DNA of 64,000 nucleotides. It comes from Parvibaculum sp. GTDB taxonomy: Bacteria; Pseudomonadota; Alphaproteobacteria; Parvibaculales; Parvibaculaceae. Below, piece after piece: positions 1 through 7,637 of this stretch (the first letter of the stretch is position 1; each line of letters opens with the position of its first letter). Below the pieces are notes generated by a model. It was not told the origin of the DNA, ran no database searches, and was given only the letters and a program-made list of their open reading frames with translations. The stretch covers positions 1 to 64,000 of the forward strand of contig NZNS01000010.1 of assembly GCA_002694985.1 (NCBI GenBank), written 5' to 3'. The position numbers and the translations under genes are program-made.

Positions 1-125
1 ACAATGCGGCGGCGGACTGACGCTCGCCGCGGGATACAATGCGGCGGCGGACTGACGCTCGCCGCGGGATACAATGCGGTGGCGGACTGACGCTCACCGC
101 GGGATATAATGCGGCAGCGGACCGA
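1..125. repeat. 35-bp tandem repeat array, right end
   Basis: Three near-identical 35-bp units lie at 1-35, 36-70 and 71-105, followed by a diverged partial copy from 106. The array probably continues left of the window. Each unit can form a hairpin: unit bases 6-11 (GCGGCG) pair with bases 25-30 (CGCCGC). Copy 3 differs at unit positions 10 (C to T) and 26 (G to A), and these two changes restore a T-A pair in the stem. There are no unique spacers, so this is not CRISPR. It sits directly upstream of a small membrane protein gene. Confidence 0.9.
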
Positions 126-173
126 TTTTGACGGCTGCGGGGCCTGTGTAGCCAAACAAGGATGAAAGCGACC

Positions 174-446
174 ATGAATCGTTTCTTCGGCGGGCCCGTG
201 CTGCCCACCATCTTCAAGCTCGCCGTCGCCTCCATCGCCGTGGGCGTCATGCTCGCCGTCTTCGGTATCAAACCGATCGACCTCTGGCGTGATTTCATCG
301 ACACGCTGGCCCGCATCTGGGAGATGGGTTTCGAGGCCATCGAGTGGTCGGTGCAATATCTGCTGCTCGGCGCTGTGGTCGTGATCCCGATCTTCGTCGC
401 AGTGCGGCTGTGGAGCATGCTAATGGCGCGCGGCGGGAAGGAATAG
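174..446 (+). CDS. small two-helix membrane protein (DUF6460-like)
   Basis: This is a protein of about 90 residues with two hydrophobic segments, one near residues 10-32 (IFKLAVASIAVGVMLAVFGI) and one near 60-80 (YLLLGAVVVIPIFVAVRLW), separated by an amphipathic stretch. It resembles short Hyphomicrobiales membrane proteins grouped as DUF6460; that family name is from memory and is tentative. No function can be assigned. I chose the ATG at 174 because AAGGA lies 11 bases upstream. The in-frame ATG at 162 has AAGG touching it, which is too close for a ribosome binding site. The gene stands alone, between the tandem array and a palindromic repeat. Confidence 0.7.
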   Translation: MNRFFGGPVLPTIFKLAVASIAVGVMLAVFGIKPIDLWRDFIDTLARIWEMGFEAIEWSVQYLLLGAVVVIPIFVAVRLWSMLMARGGKE

Positions 447-465
447 GTTTTCCTATCCTTCAATT

Positions 466-571
466 GTCATCGCGAGGAGATCGGAAGGCCGACGAAGCGA
501 TCCAGAGCGGCAAGCGCGGCGCGAGCGGCCTCTGGATTGCCGCGTCGCGCTGACGCGCTTCTCGCAATGAC
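466..571. repeat. palindromic intergenic repeat (REP/MITE-like)
   Basis: This 106-bp imperfect palindrome has outer arms GTCATCGCGAGGAG and, on the other side, a matching CTTCTCGCAATGAC. The inner arms pair GCGATCCAGAG with CTCTGGATTGC. This layout (cattgcgaggag ... gaagcaatccagag ... ctctggattgc ... ctcgcaatgac) is a widespread intergenic repeat type in alphaproteobacterial genomes. It fills the gap between two convergent genes, the usual location for such elements, and may act as a bidirectional terminator or mRNA 3' stabiliser. No second copy was noticed in this window. Confidence 0.8.
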
Positions 572-582
572 GTGTTGTTTTT

Positions 583-1557
583 CTACATCTCGATGACGAC
601 CTTGCCCACCGCCTTGCGCTCCTGAAGCATGCGCATGGCATCGACCGCGCGCTCCAGCGGGAAGCGGGCGCAGATGTAAGGATCGATCTTTCCTTCAGCC
701 GCAAGCCTGTCGATGGCCTCGATATTCGCGCGCCCCGCCTCCGGGTCGCGGCGGCCATATTCGCCCGCGCGGACACCGACAACGGAGAAGCCCTTGATGA
801 GCGGCATATTGACGGAGACAGAAGGAATGCGGCCGCTGGTGAAGCCGATGATCAGCAGGCGGCCGTTCCAGGCGATGCAGCGAACGCTTTCGTCGAAGAC
901 GTCGCCGCCAACGGGATCGTAGATCACATCCGCGCCGCGCCCATCCGTCAGCTCCTTCACCTTTTCGCGGAAGCCTTGCGTGACATTGATGACGTGATCG
1001 GCGCCGCGTTCTTTCACGATTTTCAGTTTTTCATCGGAGGCCGAGGTGGCGATGACCGTTGCGCCGAGAAGCTTGCCCATTTCGACAGCGGCGAGGCCGA
1101 CGCCACCCGTGCTCCCATGCACCAGAAGCGTCTCGCCCTTTTGCAGATGGCCGCGGCAGACGAGCGCGACATAAGCCGTGAGGTAGGCGGCGGGATAGGC
1201 GGCGGCCTGTGCGAAATCCATGGCGCCGGGAATGGGGCGGCAGGCCTCGGCGGAAGCATTCACCTCTTCGGCGAAACCACCGATGCGCAGACCGGCGACG
1301 ACGCGGTCGCCAACCTTCAGCTTCGTCACGCCCTCGCCCAGCGCCTCGACGATGCCTGCGCCTTCCATGCCTGGCGAAAAGGGAAGCTCCGGCCTGAACT
1401 GATATTTGCCCTGCACCATCAGGATGTCGGGGAAGTTGACCGAGCAGGCCTTGAGGCGGAGACGGACCTCGCCCGGACCGGGCGGCGGCAATGTGACCTC
1501 CTCCATCCGCAAAACATTTATGTCTTCCGACAGCTCATTCACACGCATGGCCCGCAT
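583..1557 (-). CDS. zinc-free NADPH:quinone oxidoreductase (MDR family)
   Basis: The 324-residue protein has the full medium-chain dehydrogenase/reductase layout. An N-terminal GroES-like domain (about 1-125) is followed by a Rossmann domain opening with the nucleotide loop HGSTGGVG at residues 148-155, and the protein ends ERKAVGKVVIEM. The cysteine and histidine ligands of zinc alcohol dehydrogenases are absent. This places it with the NADPH:quinone oxidoreductase/crotonyl reductase-like group, whose members reduce quinones or enones in the cytosol. The exact substrate cannot be read from sequence. It lies 75 bp downstream of the Mn exporter gene on the same strand and could be read through from it. 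A second ATG at 1548 is an alternative start. Confidence 0.88.
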   Translation of the reverse strand: MRAMRVNELSEDINVLRMEEVTLPPPGPGEVRLRLKACSVNFPDILMVQGKYQFRPELPFSPGMEGAGIVEALGEGVTKLKVGDRVVAGLRIGGFAEEVNASAEACRPIPGAMDFAQAAAYPAAYLTAYVALVCRGHLQKGETLLVHGSTGGVGLAAVEMGKLLGATVIATSASDEKLKIVKERGADHVINVTQGFREKVKELTDGRGADVIYDPVGGDVFDESVRCIAWNGRLLIIGFTSGRIPSVSVNMPLIKGFSVVGVRAGEYGRRDPEAGRANIEAIDRLAAEGKIDPYICARFPLERAVDAMRMLQERKAVGKVVIEM

Positions 1558-1632
1558 GGCTCTCTCCCCGTGGCGCTTATGGCAATTCTTTTGCGGCGGA
1601 TGATAGAGACGTTTGCGATTTCGGGGAACGCT

Positions 1633-2202
1633 CTAGCCGAGTGCGGAACCGAGCGCGACAAGGCCCAGCACGATGAAGAGCGCGGCTGTCGCCAAGCGCA
1701 TGACGCCGAGAGGCACGTGCTTCGCCGCCGCCTCGCCAAAAAGAACAACGGGCAGATTCGCCGCCATCATGCCGAACGTCGTGCCGAAGGCGACAAGGAA
1801 AAGCGCATCGTAGCGCGCACCGAGTGCGACGGTAGCGATCTGCGTCTTGTCGCCCATCTCCACGAGGAAGAAGGCAATGGCGGTGGCGAGGAAGGGACCG
1901 AAGCGGGAAACGGCTTTCGTTTCCTTTTCCGAGGGCGGCCCGTCGGGGATCAAGGCCCAGACCCCCATGAGCAGGAAGGAAAGGCCAAGCACCCAGGCGA
2001 GGATCTGCGGGGTGAGCCAGCCCGCAACCAGCGTGCCCGCGAAGGCGGCGAGCGCATGGTTCACGATGGTGGCGATGAAGATGCCGGAGAGAACGGCAAG
2101 GGGCGCACGAAAACGCACAGCGAGGATAAGCGCGAGCAATTGCGTCTTGTCGCCGATTTCAGCGATGGCGACGGCACCGAGAGAGACGAGAAAGGCTTCC
2201 AC
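1633..2202 (-). CDS. UPF0016/GDT1-family manganese exporter
   Basis: This is a 189-residue, six-helix membrane protein with two copies of the family signature E-x-G-D-K-T: EIGDKT at residues 15-20 and EMGDKT at 115-120. This duplicated motif is diagnostic of the UPF0016/TMEM165 cation exporters, bacterial members of which export Mn2+ (MneA/MntX). The start is the GTG at 2202, with GGAG eight bases upstream; longer readings add an implausible arginine-rich leader. A yybP-ykoY manganese riboswitch in its 5' leader strongly supports a Mn2+ efflux role induced by excess Mn2+. The motif, length and leader are seen directly, while the transported ion is inferred. Confidence 0.92.
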   Translation of the reverse strand: MEAFLVSLGAVAIAEIGDKTQLLALILAVRFRAPLAVLSGIFIATIVNHALAAFAGTLVAGWLTPQILAWVLGLSFLLMGVWALIPDGPPSEKETKAVSRFGPFLATAIAFFLVEMGDKTQIATVALGARYDALFLVAFGTTFGMMAANLPVVLFGEAAAKHVPLGVMRLATAALFIVLGLVALGSALG

Positions 2203-2261
2203 AAGGACACTCCGCTGCCGGGCGCGACACCAATGACCCAACGCGCCCGCCCGGCAAAAGG

Positions 2262-2400
2262 CGGCACGTGAGCCAAAGGTCTCGCCAGTTCAGCGGATGC
2301 TGAGCGCGGACGCCACGGAACGGAAGAAAGCTCCGAGTTTGTTGACGCCCGCCCCTCTCTGCCGCGTAGGGCGGAGGGCGGCTACTCCCCTAAGGACAAT
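2262..2400 (-). promoter_or_regulatory. yybP-ykoY manganese riboswitch
   Basis: Read on the minus strand, the leader carries the conserved core blocks of the yybP-ykoY aptamer in order. AGGGGAGTAGC is at about 2392-2382, GTCAACAAACTCGG at about 2346-2333, and GGCGAGACC followed by TTGGCTC at about 2286-2269. GC-rich arms between the blocks supply the paired helices. These aptamers bind Mn2+ and switch on manganese export genes. Here it lies 60 bases upstream of the UPF0016 start, exactly where such a switch acts. Whether control is by termination or by ribosome access is not evident. Confidence 0.88.
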
Positions 2401-2403
2401 GCG

Positions 2404-2433
2404 GAGATAGCACGGCCTTCCCGCTCCCGGCAA
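2404..2433 (-). promoter_or_regulatory. putative promoter for the riboswitch leader
   Basis: On the minus strand TTGCCG (2433-2428) is followed after 18 bases by TATCTC (2409-2404). This would place transcription start just ahead of the riboswitch core. The match to sigma-70 consensus is moderate. Confidence 0.35.
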
Positions 2434-2468
2434 GGCGGGCTCTGGCGTGAGAGCGGCGCGCGGGCTTG

Positions 2469-2819
2469 TCAAAGAGCGATGCCGAACCGCGCGACGATCC
2501 AGACCGTGAGCAGATAGAGGATGACGGTGAGCGCGCAACCAAGTCCAAGCGCGGCCCAGAAACTCACACCATGGCGCAGCAGCGCCGGGAAGACGAGAAA
2601 CATCGGCAGAGAGGGAATGACATACCAGAAGGTCGCTTCGGCATGAGAGGCTATACGTTCTACATCACCCGCATCCCGCCAGAGCCAGACGATCGCAAGA
2701 ATGGAAATGAGAGGAAGGGAAGCAACAAGCGCACCGAAGGCAGGGCTGCGCTTTGCCGTTTCGGAGACGACCATAACCAGAAGGCCCGAAAGCGCGGCCT
2801 TGACGATGGCGTAGAACAT
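2469..2819 (-). CDS. DUF3147-type integral membrane protein
   Basis: This 116-residue protein is built almost entirely of four hydrophobic segments: residues 2-20, 28-46, about 66-84 and 90-112. The N-terminus reads MFYAIVKAALSG, and the pattern (VVSETAKRSPAFGALVASLP) matches the DUF3147 family, which has no known activity. The ATG at 2819 overlaps the stop codon of the upstream hydrolase gene by one base (TGATG), so the two are translationally coupled. Longer in-frame extensions are arginine-rich and antisense-like, and were not used. Confidence 0.8.
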   Translation of the reverse strand: MFYAIVKAALSGLLVMVVSETAKRSPAFGALVASLPLISILAIVWLWRDAGDVERIASHAEATFWYVIPSLPMFLVFPALLRHGVSFWAALGLGCALTVILYLLTVWIVARFGIAL

Positions 2820-3850
2820 CAGCCGCCCCTGAGCGCGGCGCCGACCTCGCGCGCGATACGCTCGCAGGCGGATTTCGCGGCGGGAATGACGCCGGTCATG
2901 GCGGTGAAGGCGTGGGGCAGGCTGTCTTCGCAATGAGCGGTGACGGAGACGCCCGCGGATTTCAGCTTCTCCGCATAGGCCGCGCCCTGATCACGCAAGG
3001 GATCGAAGCCCGCCGTCACGACGATGGCAGGCGCGAGGCCGGAAAGATCGGCTTCGTTCATGGGCGAAACGCGCGTATCGGCGGCTTCTGCGGGGTCGTT
3101 CAGATAATGCGCACCGAACCAGTCCATGATTTCGCGCGTCAAAGGATAGACATCGGCGCAGCTATCCATCGAGCCGCCCTTCCAGTTCCAGTCGGTCACC
3201 GGATAGATGAGGAGTTGCAGGGCGGGAGGCACGAAGCCTTCGCGCTTTGCGGTCTGCGCGACGACGGCAGAGAGATAACCGCCCGCGCTGTCGCCGCCGA
3301 CGCCAATGCGGCCGGGTGCCATGCGCAGACGCTCGGCATTGTCGTTCGCCCAGCGATAAGCGGCGACGGCATCTTCGACCTGGGCGGGGAACTTGTGTTC
3401 CGGCGCAAGGCGATAAGCGACGTTCAGGACCGGGCAACCGGCGATGCCCGCGATCATGCTGCAAAAGACGTGGCAGGTATCGAGATCGCCGATAACGCAA
3501 CCGCCGAAATGAAAGAAGACGAGGCCGGGCAGCGGGCCTTGCGCGCCGGCAGGCAGATAGAGGCGCGCATCCATCGGGCCGCCGGGGCCGGGCACCTGAA
3601 GCTCGCTGACCTCGACGCCGGGATGCAGCGCGCCATCGAGAAGGGCGAGGCCATTCTTCGAGCCTGCGCGGGCGGTGGCAGGATCGAGCGTGGTAATGGA
3701 AGGCTGGCGCGCGCCCTGCGCGGCGAGGAATTGCGCGCGGGCGTCGAGAATGCGTCCGTCGATTGCGCGCGGCTTGCCGCCCGACATTTTGACGAGCAGG
3801 TTATCGGGCAGTTTCAGAAGTGTGCGGACGATGAATTTCTGAAGGCTCAT
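2819..3850 (-). CDS. alpha/beta hydrolase, hormone-sensitive lipase family
   Basis: This is a 343-residue carboxylesterase/lipase of the HSL (type IV) family. The oxyanion-hole motif is HFGGCVIGD, a variant of the usual HGGG. The nucleophile elbow is GDSAGG, the acid lies in GFDPLRDQ, and the catalytic histidine is in LPHAFTAM. The N-terminus carries a typical HSL cap region of about 75 residues. It probably hydrolyses short to medium acyl esters in the cytosol. It lies 35 bp downstream of a TetR regulator on the same strand and is coupled to the DUF3147 gene, so the three likely form one regulated operon. Confidence 0.9.
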   Translation of the reverse strand: MSLQKFIVRTLLKLPDNLLVKMSGGKPRAIDGRILDARAQFLAAQGARQPSITTLDPATARAGSKNGLALLDGALHPGVEVSELQVPGPGGPMDARLYLPAGAQGPLPGLVFFHFGGCVIGDLDTCHVFCSMIAGIAGCPVLNVAYRLAPEHKFPAQVEDAVAAYRWANDNAERLRMAPGRIGVGGDSAGGYLSAVVAQTAKREGFVPPALQLLIYPVTDWNWKGGSMDSCADVYPLTREIMDWFGAHYLNDPAEAADTRVSPMNEADLSGLAPAIVVTAGFDPLRDQGAAYAEKLKSAGVSVTAHCEDSLPHAFTAMTGVIPAAKSACERIAREVGAALRGG

Positions 3851-3885
3851 TGTTGTTTTCTTTCCTTCGTTTTCCGCGTGGGACG

Positions 3886-4527
3886 CTATTTCTTGTCCTT
3901 GTGCGGCAGGGCGCCGAGACCGCCAAGAACAAGCGCGGTCGCAAAAGCGCTTGCTTCCCCGGCGTTCATTTCCGGACGGCGCAACATGCGATCACCAAGC
4001 TCCATCGCAATGCCGACGACCGCCGACATGAGATATTCAGCATCCACACCCGGCAATGTGCCGTTACGAATGTCTTCCTCGATATATTCGCGGATTTCCT
4101 CGAAGCCCGCGATCATTTCCGGCGTGTCCATGCGCACGCGAACAGTGTTCGGGTTGCGGCGGATCACCTGGAAGGTGTCGCGGTCGGTGGCGAGATAATC
4201 GAAATAGGTGCGGTAGGCATTGCGGATGAAATCCTCGAAAGTGCGCGAACGAATGCGCTCGGCGCGCAGGCGCGGACGGATGCGGCGCATGCCCTCGTCC
4301 ATGAGCGCCTCGAAGACCTCTTCCTTGCTCTTGAAGTAGTTGTAGAAGGTGCCCGAAGCGAGCCCCGTCTTGCGGATGATGTCACGCACGGAGGTCGCGC
4401 CATAGCCCAGATCGGCAAAGACGGTCTTCGCCGCTTCCAGAATAGCCTCGCGATTATTCTGCTTCGTCTGTTCGCGCTTGCCGAGTTTCCTCGCCGGTGC
4501 AGGTGCATCTTCGAGATCGGTACTCAC
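3886..4527 (-). CDS. TetR-family transcriptional regulator
   Basis: The N-terminal TetR helix-turn-helix is clear. It runs from NREAILEAAKTVFADLGY through SVRDIIRKTGLASGTFYNYF and is followed by a helical ligand domain, for about 213 residues in total. I propose the GTG at 4527 (VSTDLEDAPAP) because residues upstream are compositionally poor and arginine-rich; an ATG further upstream at 4629 would add 34 residues. The gene precedes the HSL-type hydrolase. A palindrome 128 bp upstream of the start is a plausible self-operator. The ligand is unknown, but fatty-acid-like effectors are common for this type near esterases. Confidence 0.85.
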   Translation of the reverse strand: MSTDLEDAPAPARKLGKREQTKQNNREAILEAAKTVFADLGYGATSVRDIIRKTGLASGTFYNYFKSKEEVFEALMDEGMRRIRPRLRAERIRSRTFEDFIRNAYRTYFDYLATDRDTFQVIRRNPNTVRVRMDTPEMIAGFEEIREYIEEDIRNGTLPGVDAEYLMSAVVGIAMELGDRMLRRPEMNAGEASAFATALVLGGLGALPHKDKK

Positions 4528-4654
4528 ACGGCACCGCCTGTCCCCGACGGGGTCACTCTGTCGCTCATCTTCCCTCCGGGGACCAGACCGGCGATGCTGC
4601 CCCGCTCCGCCGACCGCGCCCTGATTCACACATTATTACCCCAACTTACTCGAA

Positions 4655-4669
4655 TGACGAAAATCGTCA
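4655..4669. promoter_or_regulatory. palindromic operator candidate
   Basis: TGACGA and TCGTCA form a perfect inverted repeat around AAA, in an AT-richer stretch between the TetR gene and the next gene on the same strand. The size and symmetry suit a TetR-family dimer. Function is inferred from position only. Confidence 0.45.
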
Positions 4670-4723
4670 ACTTTCTGTATGGTTTCCAGGGCTTGAAAAC
4701 CCTTTCATTTCATAGGGTTATCC

Positions 4724-5221
4724 CTACTCCGCCGCCTGCCTCAGCACGAACGACGCCCAAGGCGGTACGGGAAGCGGATTGCCCGCCGCTTTCGCACGCC
4801 TCTCGTCCTTCTTCCACTCTTTTTTGAAGTCGTGGCGATAGATGTTGAAATCGACCCGCATCCTGTGGCGCGGGCTGCCATGGAAATGACCGATGAAGCG
4901 GTGCTCGTCGGCGCCGGTCACACGTTCCATCTCCTCTTTGGCGGGCAGCGCATCCTTCATATTGCCGAGGGCGCACTTCAGCGCCCTGACCGCCAGCCAA
5001 TGCTGAAGCGGCAATGGCATTCGGTGCGGTGAGAACGCCGTGTCGGCCACACGCCCGCGAATATATTTCGCGAAGATGCAGACGCCACGGCGCGCCGAGA
5101 CCCAGAGGTTCGTCGCGATGGCACGCCGGGAAAGCTCGAAGAGCTTCGGGCGAGCTTGCCGATGACCAGCGCAACCATTAAAGACGTACAGAAAGTCGAG
5201 GACAATTTCGTCTCCTGGCAA
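4724..5221 (-). CDS. hypothetical protein, unrecognised
   Basis: This open frame of 165 codons has GC-rich third positions like the surrounding genes, which argues that it is really coding. Its only long-frame start is TTG at 5221, and internal ATG codons would give shorter products. The C-terminal half is strongly charged (RHRMRVDFNIYRHDFKKEWK, then KKDERRAKAAG). There is no signal peptide, no membrane segment and no motif I recognise. It is divergent from the thioesterase operon. Downstream, AACCCT (4698-4703) and AGGGTT (4714-4719) could form a weak terminator. It could also be the remnant of a longer gene. Confidence 0.5.
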   Translation of the reverse strand: MPGDEIVLDFLYVFNGCAGHRQARPKLFELSRRAIATNLWVSARRGVCIFAKYIRGRVADTAFSPHRMPLPLQHWLAVRALKCALGNMKDALPAKEEMERVTGADEHRFIGHFHGSPRHRMRVDFNIYRHDFKKEWKKDERRAKAAGNPLPVPPWASFVLRQAAE

Positions 5222-5329
5222 AACAGATGCTGCAACCTTCGCCCCAGTCTTTCCTCAACATTGGTTTTTGGAAGGCCGCAACGGGACGAAAATGGGCTTC
5301 TATATTTGCCGGAGAGCAGAGGGACATAG

Positions 5330-5851
5330 ATGAGTGACGTAGATTTTTCTCCCGAGGATTTAATGACGATGAAGGACGTGCTCATCGAGCATGTACCTCA
5401 CGCCAAGGCCATTGGCCTCAAAGTGGAAGATGTGAAGCTCAGCGAGGCCTGGCTTTCCGTTGCCTATTCGGAACAGCTGATCGGCAACCCGGAAACGGGC
5501 GTCATTCACGGCGGCGTCATCACCTCCCTGCTTGACAATGCCTGCGGGATCGCGGTGCAGCTCACGCTGCCGGGACGCATGTCCATTGCGACACTCGATC
5601 TGCGCATCGACTACATGAAGCCCGCAACACCGAAGCTCGACCTCATGGCGCATACACATTGCTACAAGGTGACGAAGAACATCGCCTTCGTGCGCGGCAC
5701 GGCCTATCACACGGATGAGAAAGACCCGATCGCAACCTGCGTCGGCACCTTCATGCTGGCGGCGAACCGCGCACAGCCCCTGCCCACGACATCGAAAGCA
5801 GCGACGGAAGCCATGAAGATTCTCGCACAGAAAAAGGGGGGCGACGCATGA
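5330..5851 (+). CDS. PaaI-type hotdog thioesterase (first of pair)
   Basis: A 173-residue single hotdog domain carries the PaaI/YdiI-type active-site helix HGGVITSLLDNACGIAVQ at about residues 62-79 and the typical strand RIDYMKPATPK. Such proteins hydrolyse acyl-CoA thioesters, often as tetramers in the cytosol. The stop overlaps the start of a second thioesterase by four bases (ATGA), and that gene in turn overlaps a MATE pump, so the three are one operon. The acyl chain preference is not predictable. The start at 5330 is the first ATG and leaves a normal-length domain. Confidence 0.88.
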   Translation: MSDVDFSPEDLMTMKDVLIEHVPHAKAIGLKVEDVKLSEAWLSVAYSEQLIGNPETGVIHGGVITSLLDNACGIAVQLTLPGRMSIATLDLRIDYMKPATPKLDLMAHTHCYKVTKNIAFVRGTAYHTDEKDPIATCVGTFMLAANRAQPLPTTSKAATEAMKILAQKKGGDA

Positions 5852-6300
5852 GCGACGCGAAGACAGCTATTGACGTCAATGCACTGCTGCAGGCGATCCC
5901 CTATGCGCGCTTTCTCGGCATCACGGTCGATCAGCGCGGCAACGAGATCACGACAGTGCTGCACTTTTCGCAACGGCTTATCGGCAATCCGGTATTGCCC
6001 GCGCTTCATGGCGGCGCGATCGGCGCCTTCCTTGAAACGACGGCGGTTGCGCAACTTGCCTTCGAGTTCGCCGGGGCGGGGAACGGCAAGGTCGTATTGC
6101 CCAAACCCATCGGGCTGACCATCGACTATCTGCGCTCCGGCAAGCCGGTGGACACCTATGGCCGCGCGGAAATCACCAAGCAGGGGCGGCGCGTCGCGAC
6201 AGTGCGAGCGGAAGCCTGGCAGGAGGACCGCTCGCGGCCCATCGCGGCAGCACATGGACACTTCCTGTTGCAGGTAGCGGAAGACGCTGCCGCATCGTGA
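5848..6300 (+). CDS. hotdog thioesterase (second of pair)
   Basis: This second hotdog protein of 150 residues has active-site helix LHGGAIGAFLETTAVAQL and strand LTIDYLRSGKPVDTYG. It is distinct from its neighbour rather than a recent duplicate, with low visible identity outside the motif, so the pair may form a heteromer or act on different acyl-CoAs. It is coupled by ATGA overlaps both to the first thioesterase and to the MATE gene downstream (GTG start inside its stop). Confidence 0.87.
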   Translation: MSDAKTAIDVNALLQAIPYARFLGITVDQRGNEITTVLHFSQRLIGNPVLPALHGGAIGAFLETTAVAQLAFEFAGAGNGKVVLPKPIGLTIDYLRSGKPVDTYGRAEITKQGRRVATVRAEAWQEDRSRPIAAAHGHFLLQVAEDAAAS

Positions 6301-7634
6301 ACCATCGTATGACGGTAGGCGCGGAAACCGGGCCGAGGGTGACGCATCGCGCAGTTCTCGCCATTGCGCTGCCTATCGTCATTTCGAACATCTCGACGCC
6401 GCTGCTGGGGCTTGCGGACACCGCCGTCATGGGGCGGATGGGCGATCCGAAATATATCGGCGCGGTGGCGCTCGGCGCGCTCATCTTCACCATGGTCTAC
6501 TGGACCTTCGGCTTCTTGCGGATGGGGACGACGGGGCTGACCGCACAGGCGGCGGGCGCGGAGGACGGCGAGGAAATCCGCGCAGCGCTGGGGCGCGCGC
6601 TACTCATCGCGGGCGGCATCGGCACGGCACTCATTGCGCTGCAATGGCCAATCCGCACCATCGCCTTCGCGCTTCTCGACGGAGGCGCGGAAGTGGAGGC
6701 GCTTGCGCATGCCTATTACGACATCCGCATATGGAGCGCGCCTTTCGCGCTGGCCAATTATGCGCTGACGGGCTGGTTCATCGGGCTTGAGCGGGCGGGG
6801 CTCGCGCTTGCGCTTCAGGTCATGCTCAACACGGTGAACATTGCGCTCGACGTGCTGTTCGCGCTGGGGCTCGGCTGGGACGTCCAGGGCATTGCGGCAG
6901 GCACACTGATCGCGGAAGTGACGGCGGCGCTTGTCGGGCTTGCCATTGCAAGCCGCGTGCTCGGGTTTTACCCAGGCGTGTGGACGCGTGCGCGGCTTCT
7001 GGATGCGGCGCGGCTGGCGCGCACCATTGCCGTCAATCGCGACATCATGATCCGCACCATCGTACTGCTGCTTTCCTTCGCGTGGTTCACGGCGAAGAGC
7101 GCGGAGGCCGGCACGATGACGCTTGCCGTCAATTCGATCCTGCTGCAATTCGTGACGGTAAGCGCCTTCTTCCTCGATGGCTTTGCGCTTTCCGCCGAGA
7201 CACTTGTGGGCAAGGCGACCGGCGCGCTCGACCGGATATCCTTCGACCTCGCGGTAAAACTCTCGACGCTCTGGGCAGGAGGCATATCGCTTCTTCTCAC
7301 GCTCGCGGTCTTCCTCTTCGGCGGTGCGGTGATCGACTTTCTGACCATCGATGCGGAAGTGCGGGCGGGCGCACGCGTCTATCTTTTCTGGGCGGCAATG
7401 CTGCCGGTGCTTTCGGTCTGGTGCTACCAGCTCGACGGCATCTTCATCGGCGCGACGCGGAGCAGCGAAATGCGCAACGCCGCGCTCGCCTCAAGCGCGG
7501 TGTTTCTTTTGCTGTGGTGGCTGCTTCTTCCCTATGGCAATCACGGGCTATGGGGAGCGCTGGCGGGCTTCAACCTGACGCGCGCGCTCTCGCTCGGCTT
7601 TTATTTTCCGAAGCTCAGGCGCGCGCTCGCGTGA
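6297..7634 (+). CDS. MATE-family efflux transporter (DinF-like)
   Basis: This is a multidrug and toxic compound extrusion protein of about 445 residues with twelve hydrophobic segments in two MatE halves. It opens with AIALPIVISNISTPLLGLAD and the family loop AVMGRMGDPKYIGAVALG. It belongs with the DinF-type MATE group, which export organic cations or oxidants in exchange for Na+ or H+. The GTG at 6297 overlaps the preceding stop; an ATG four codons later (6309) is the alternative. Coupling to two thioesterases suggests that the exported compound may be an acyl-derived product, which is only an inference. Confidence 0.88.
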   Translation: MNHRMTVGAETGPRVTHRAVLAIALPIVISNISTPLLGLADTAVMGRMGDPKYIGAVALGALIFTMVYWTFGFLRMGTTGLTAQAAGAEDGEEIRAALGRALLIAGGIGTALIALQWPIRTIAFALLDGGAEVEALAHAYYDIRIWSAPFALANYALTGWFIGLERAGLALALQVMLNTVNIALDVLFALGLGWDVQGIAAGTLIAEVTAALVGLAIASRVLGFYPGVWTRARLLDAARLARTIAVNRDIMIRTIVLLLSFAWFTAKSAEAGTMTLAVNSILLQFVTVSAFFLDGFALSAETLVGKATGALDRISFDLAVKLSTLWAGGISLLLTLAVFLFGGAVIDFLTIDAEVRAGARVYLFWAAMLPVLSVWCYQLDGIFIGATRSSEMRNAALASSAVFLLLWWLLLPYGNHGLWGALAGFNLTRALSLGFYFPKLRRALA

Positions 7635-7637
7635 GGC

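Noticed and set aside
1..125. CRISPR array
   Set aside because: Units are contiguous with no unique spacers and there are no cas genes in the window.
976..2271. 431-codon frame on the plus strand
   Set aside because: It is the antisense shadow of the oxidoreductase and UPF0016 genes, a high-GC effect, with a charged, low-complexity translation.
2912..4198. 428-codon frame on the plus strand
   Set aside because: It is antisense to the HSL hydrolase and TetR genes, both of which carry clear motifs.
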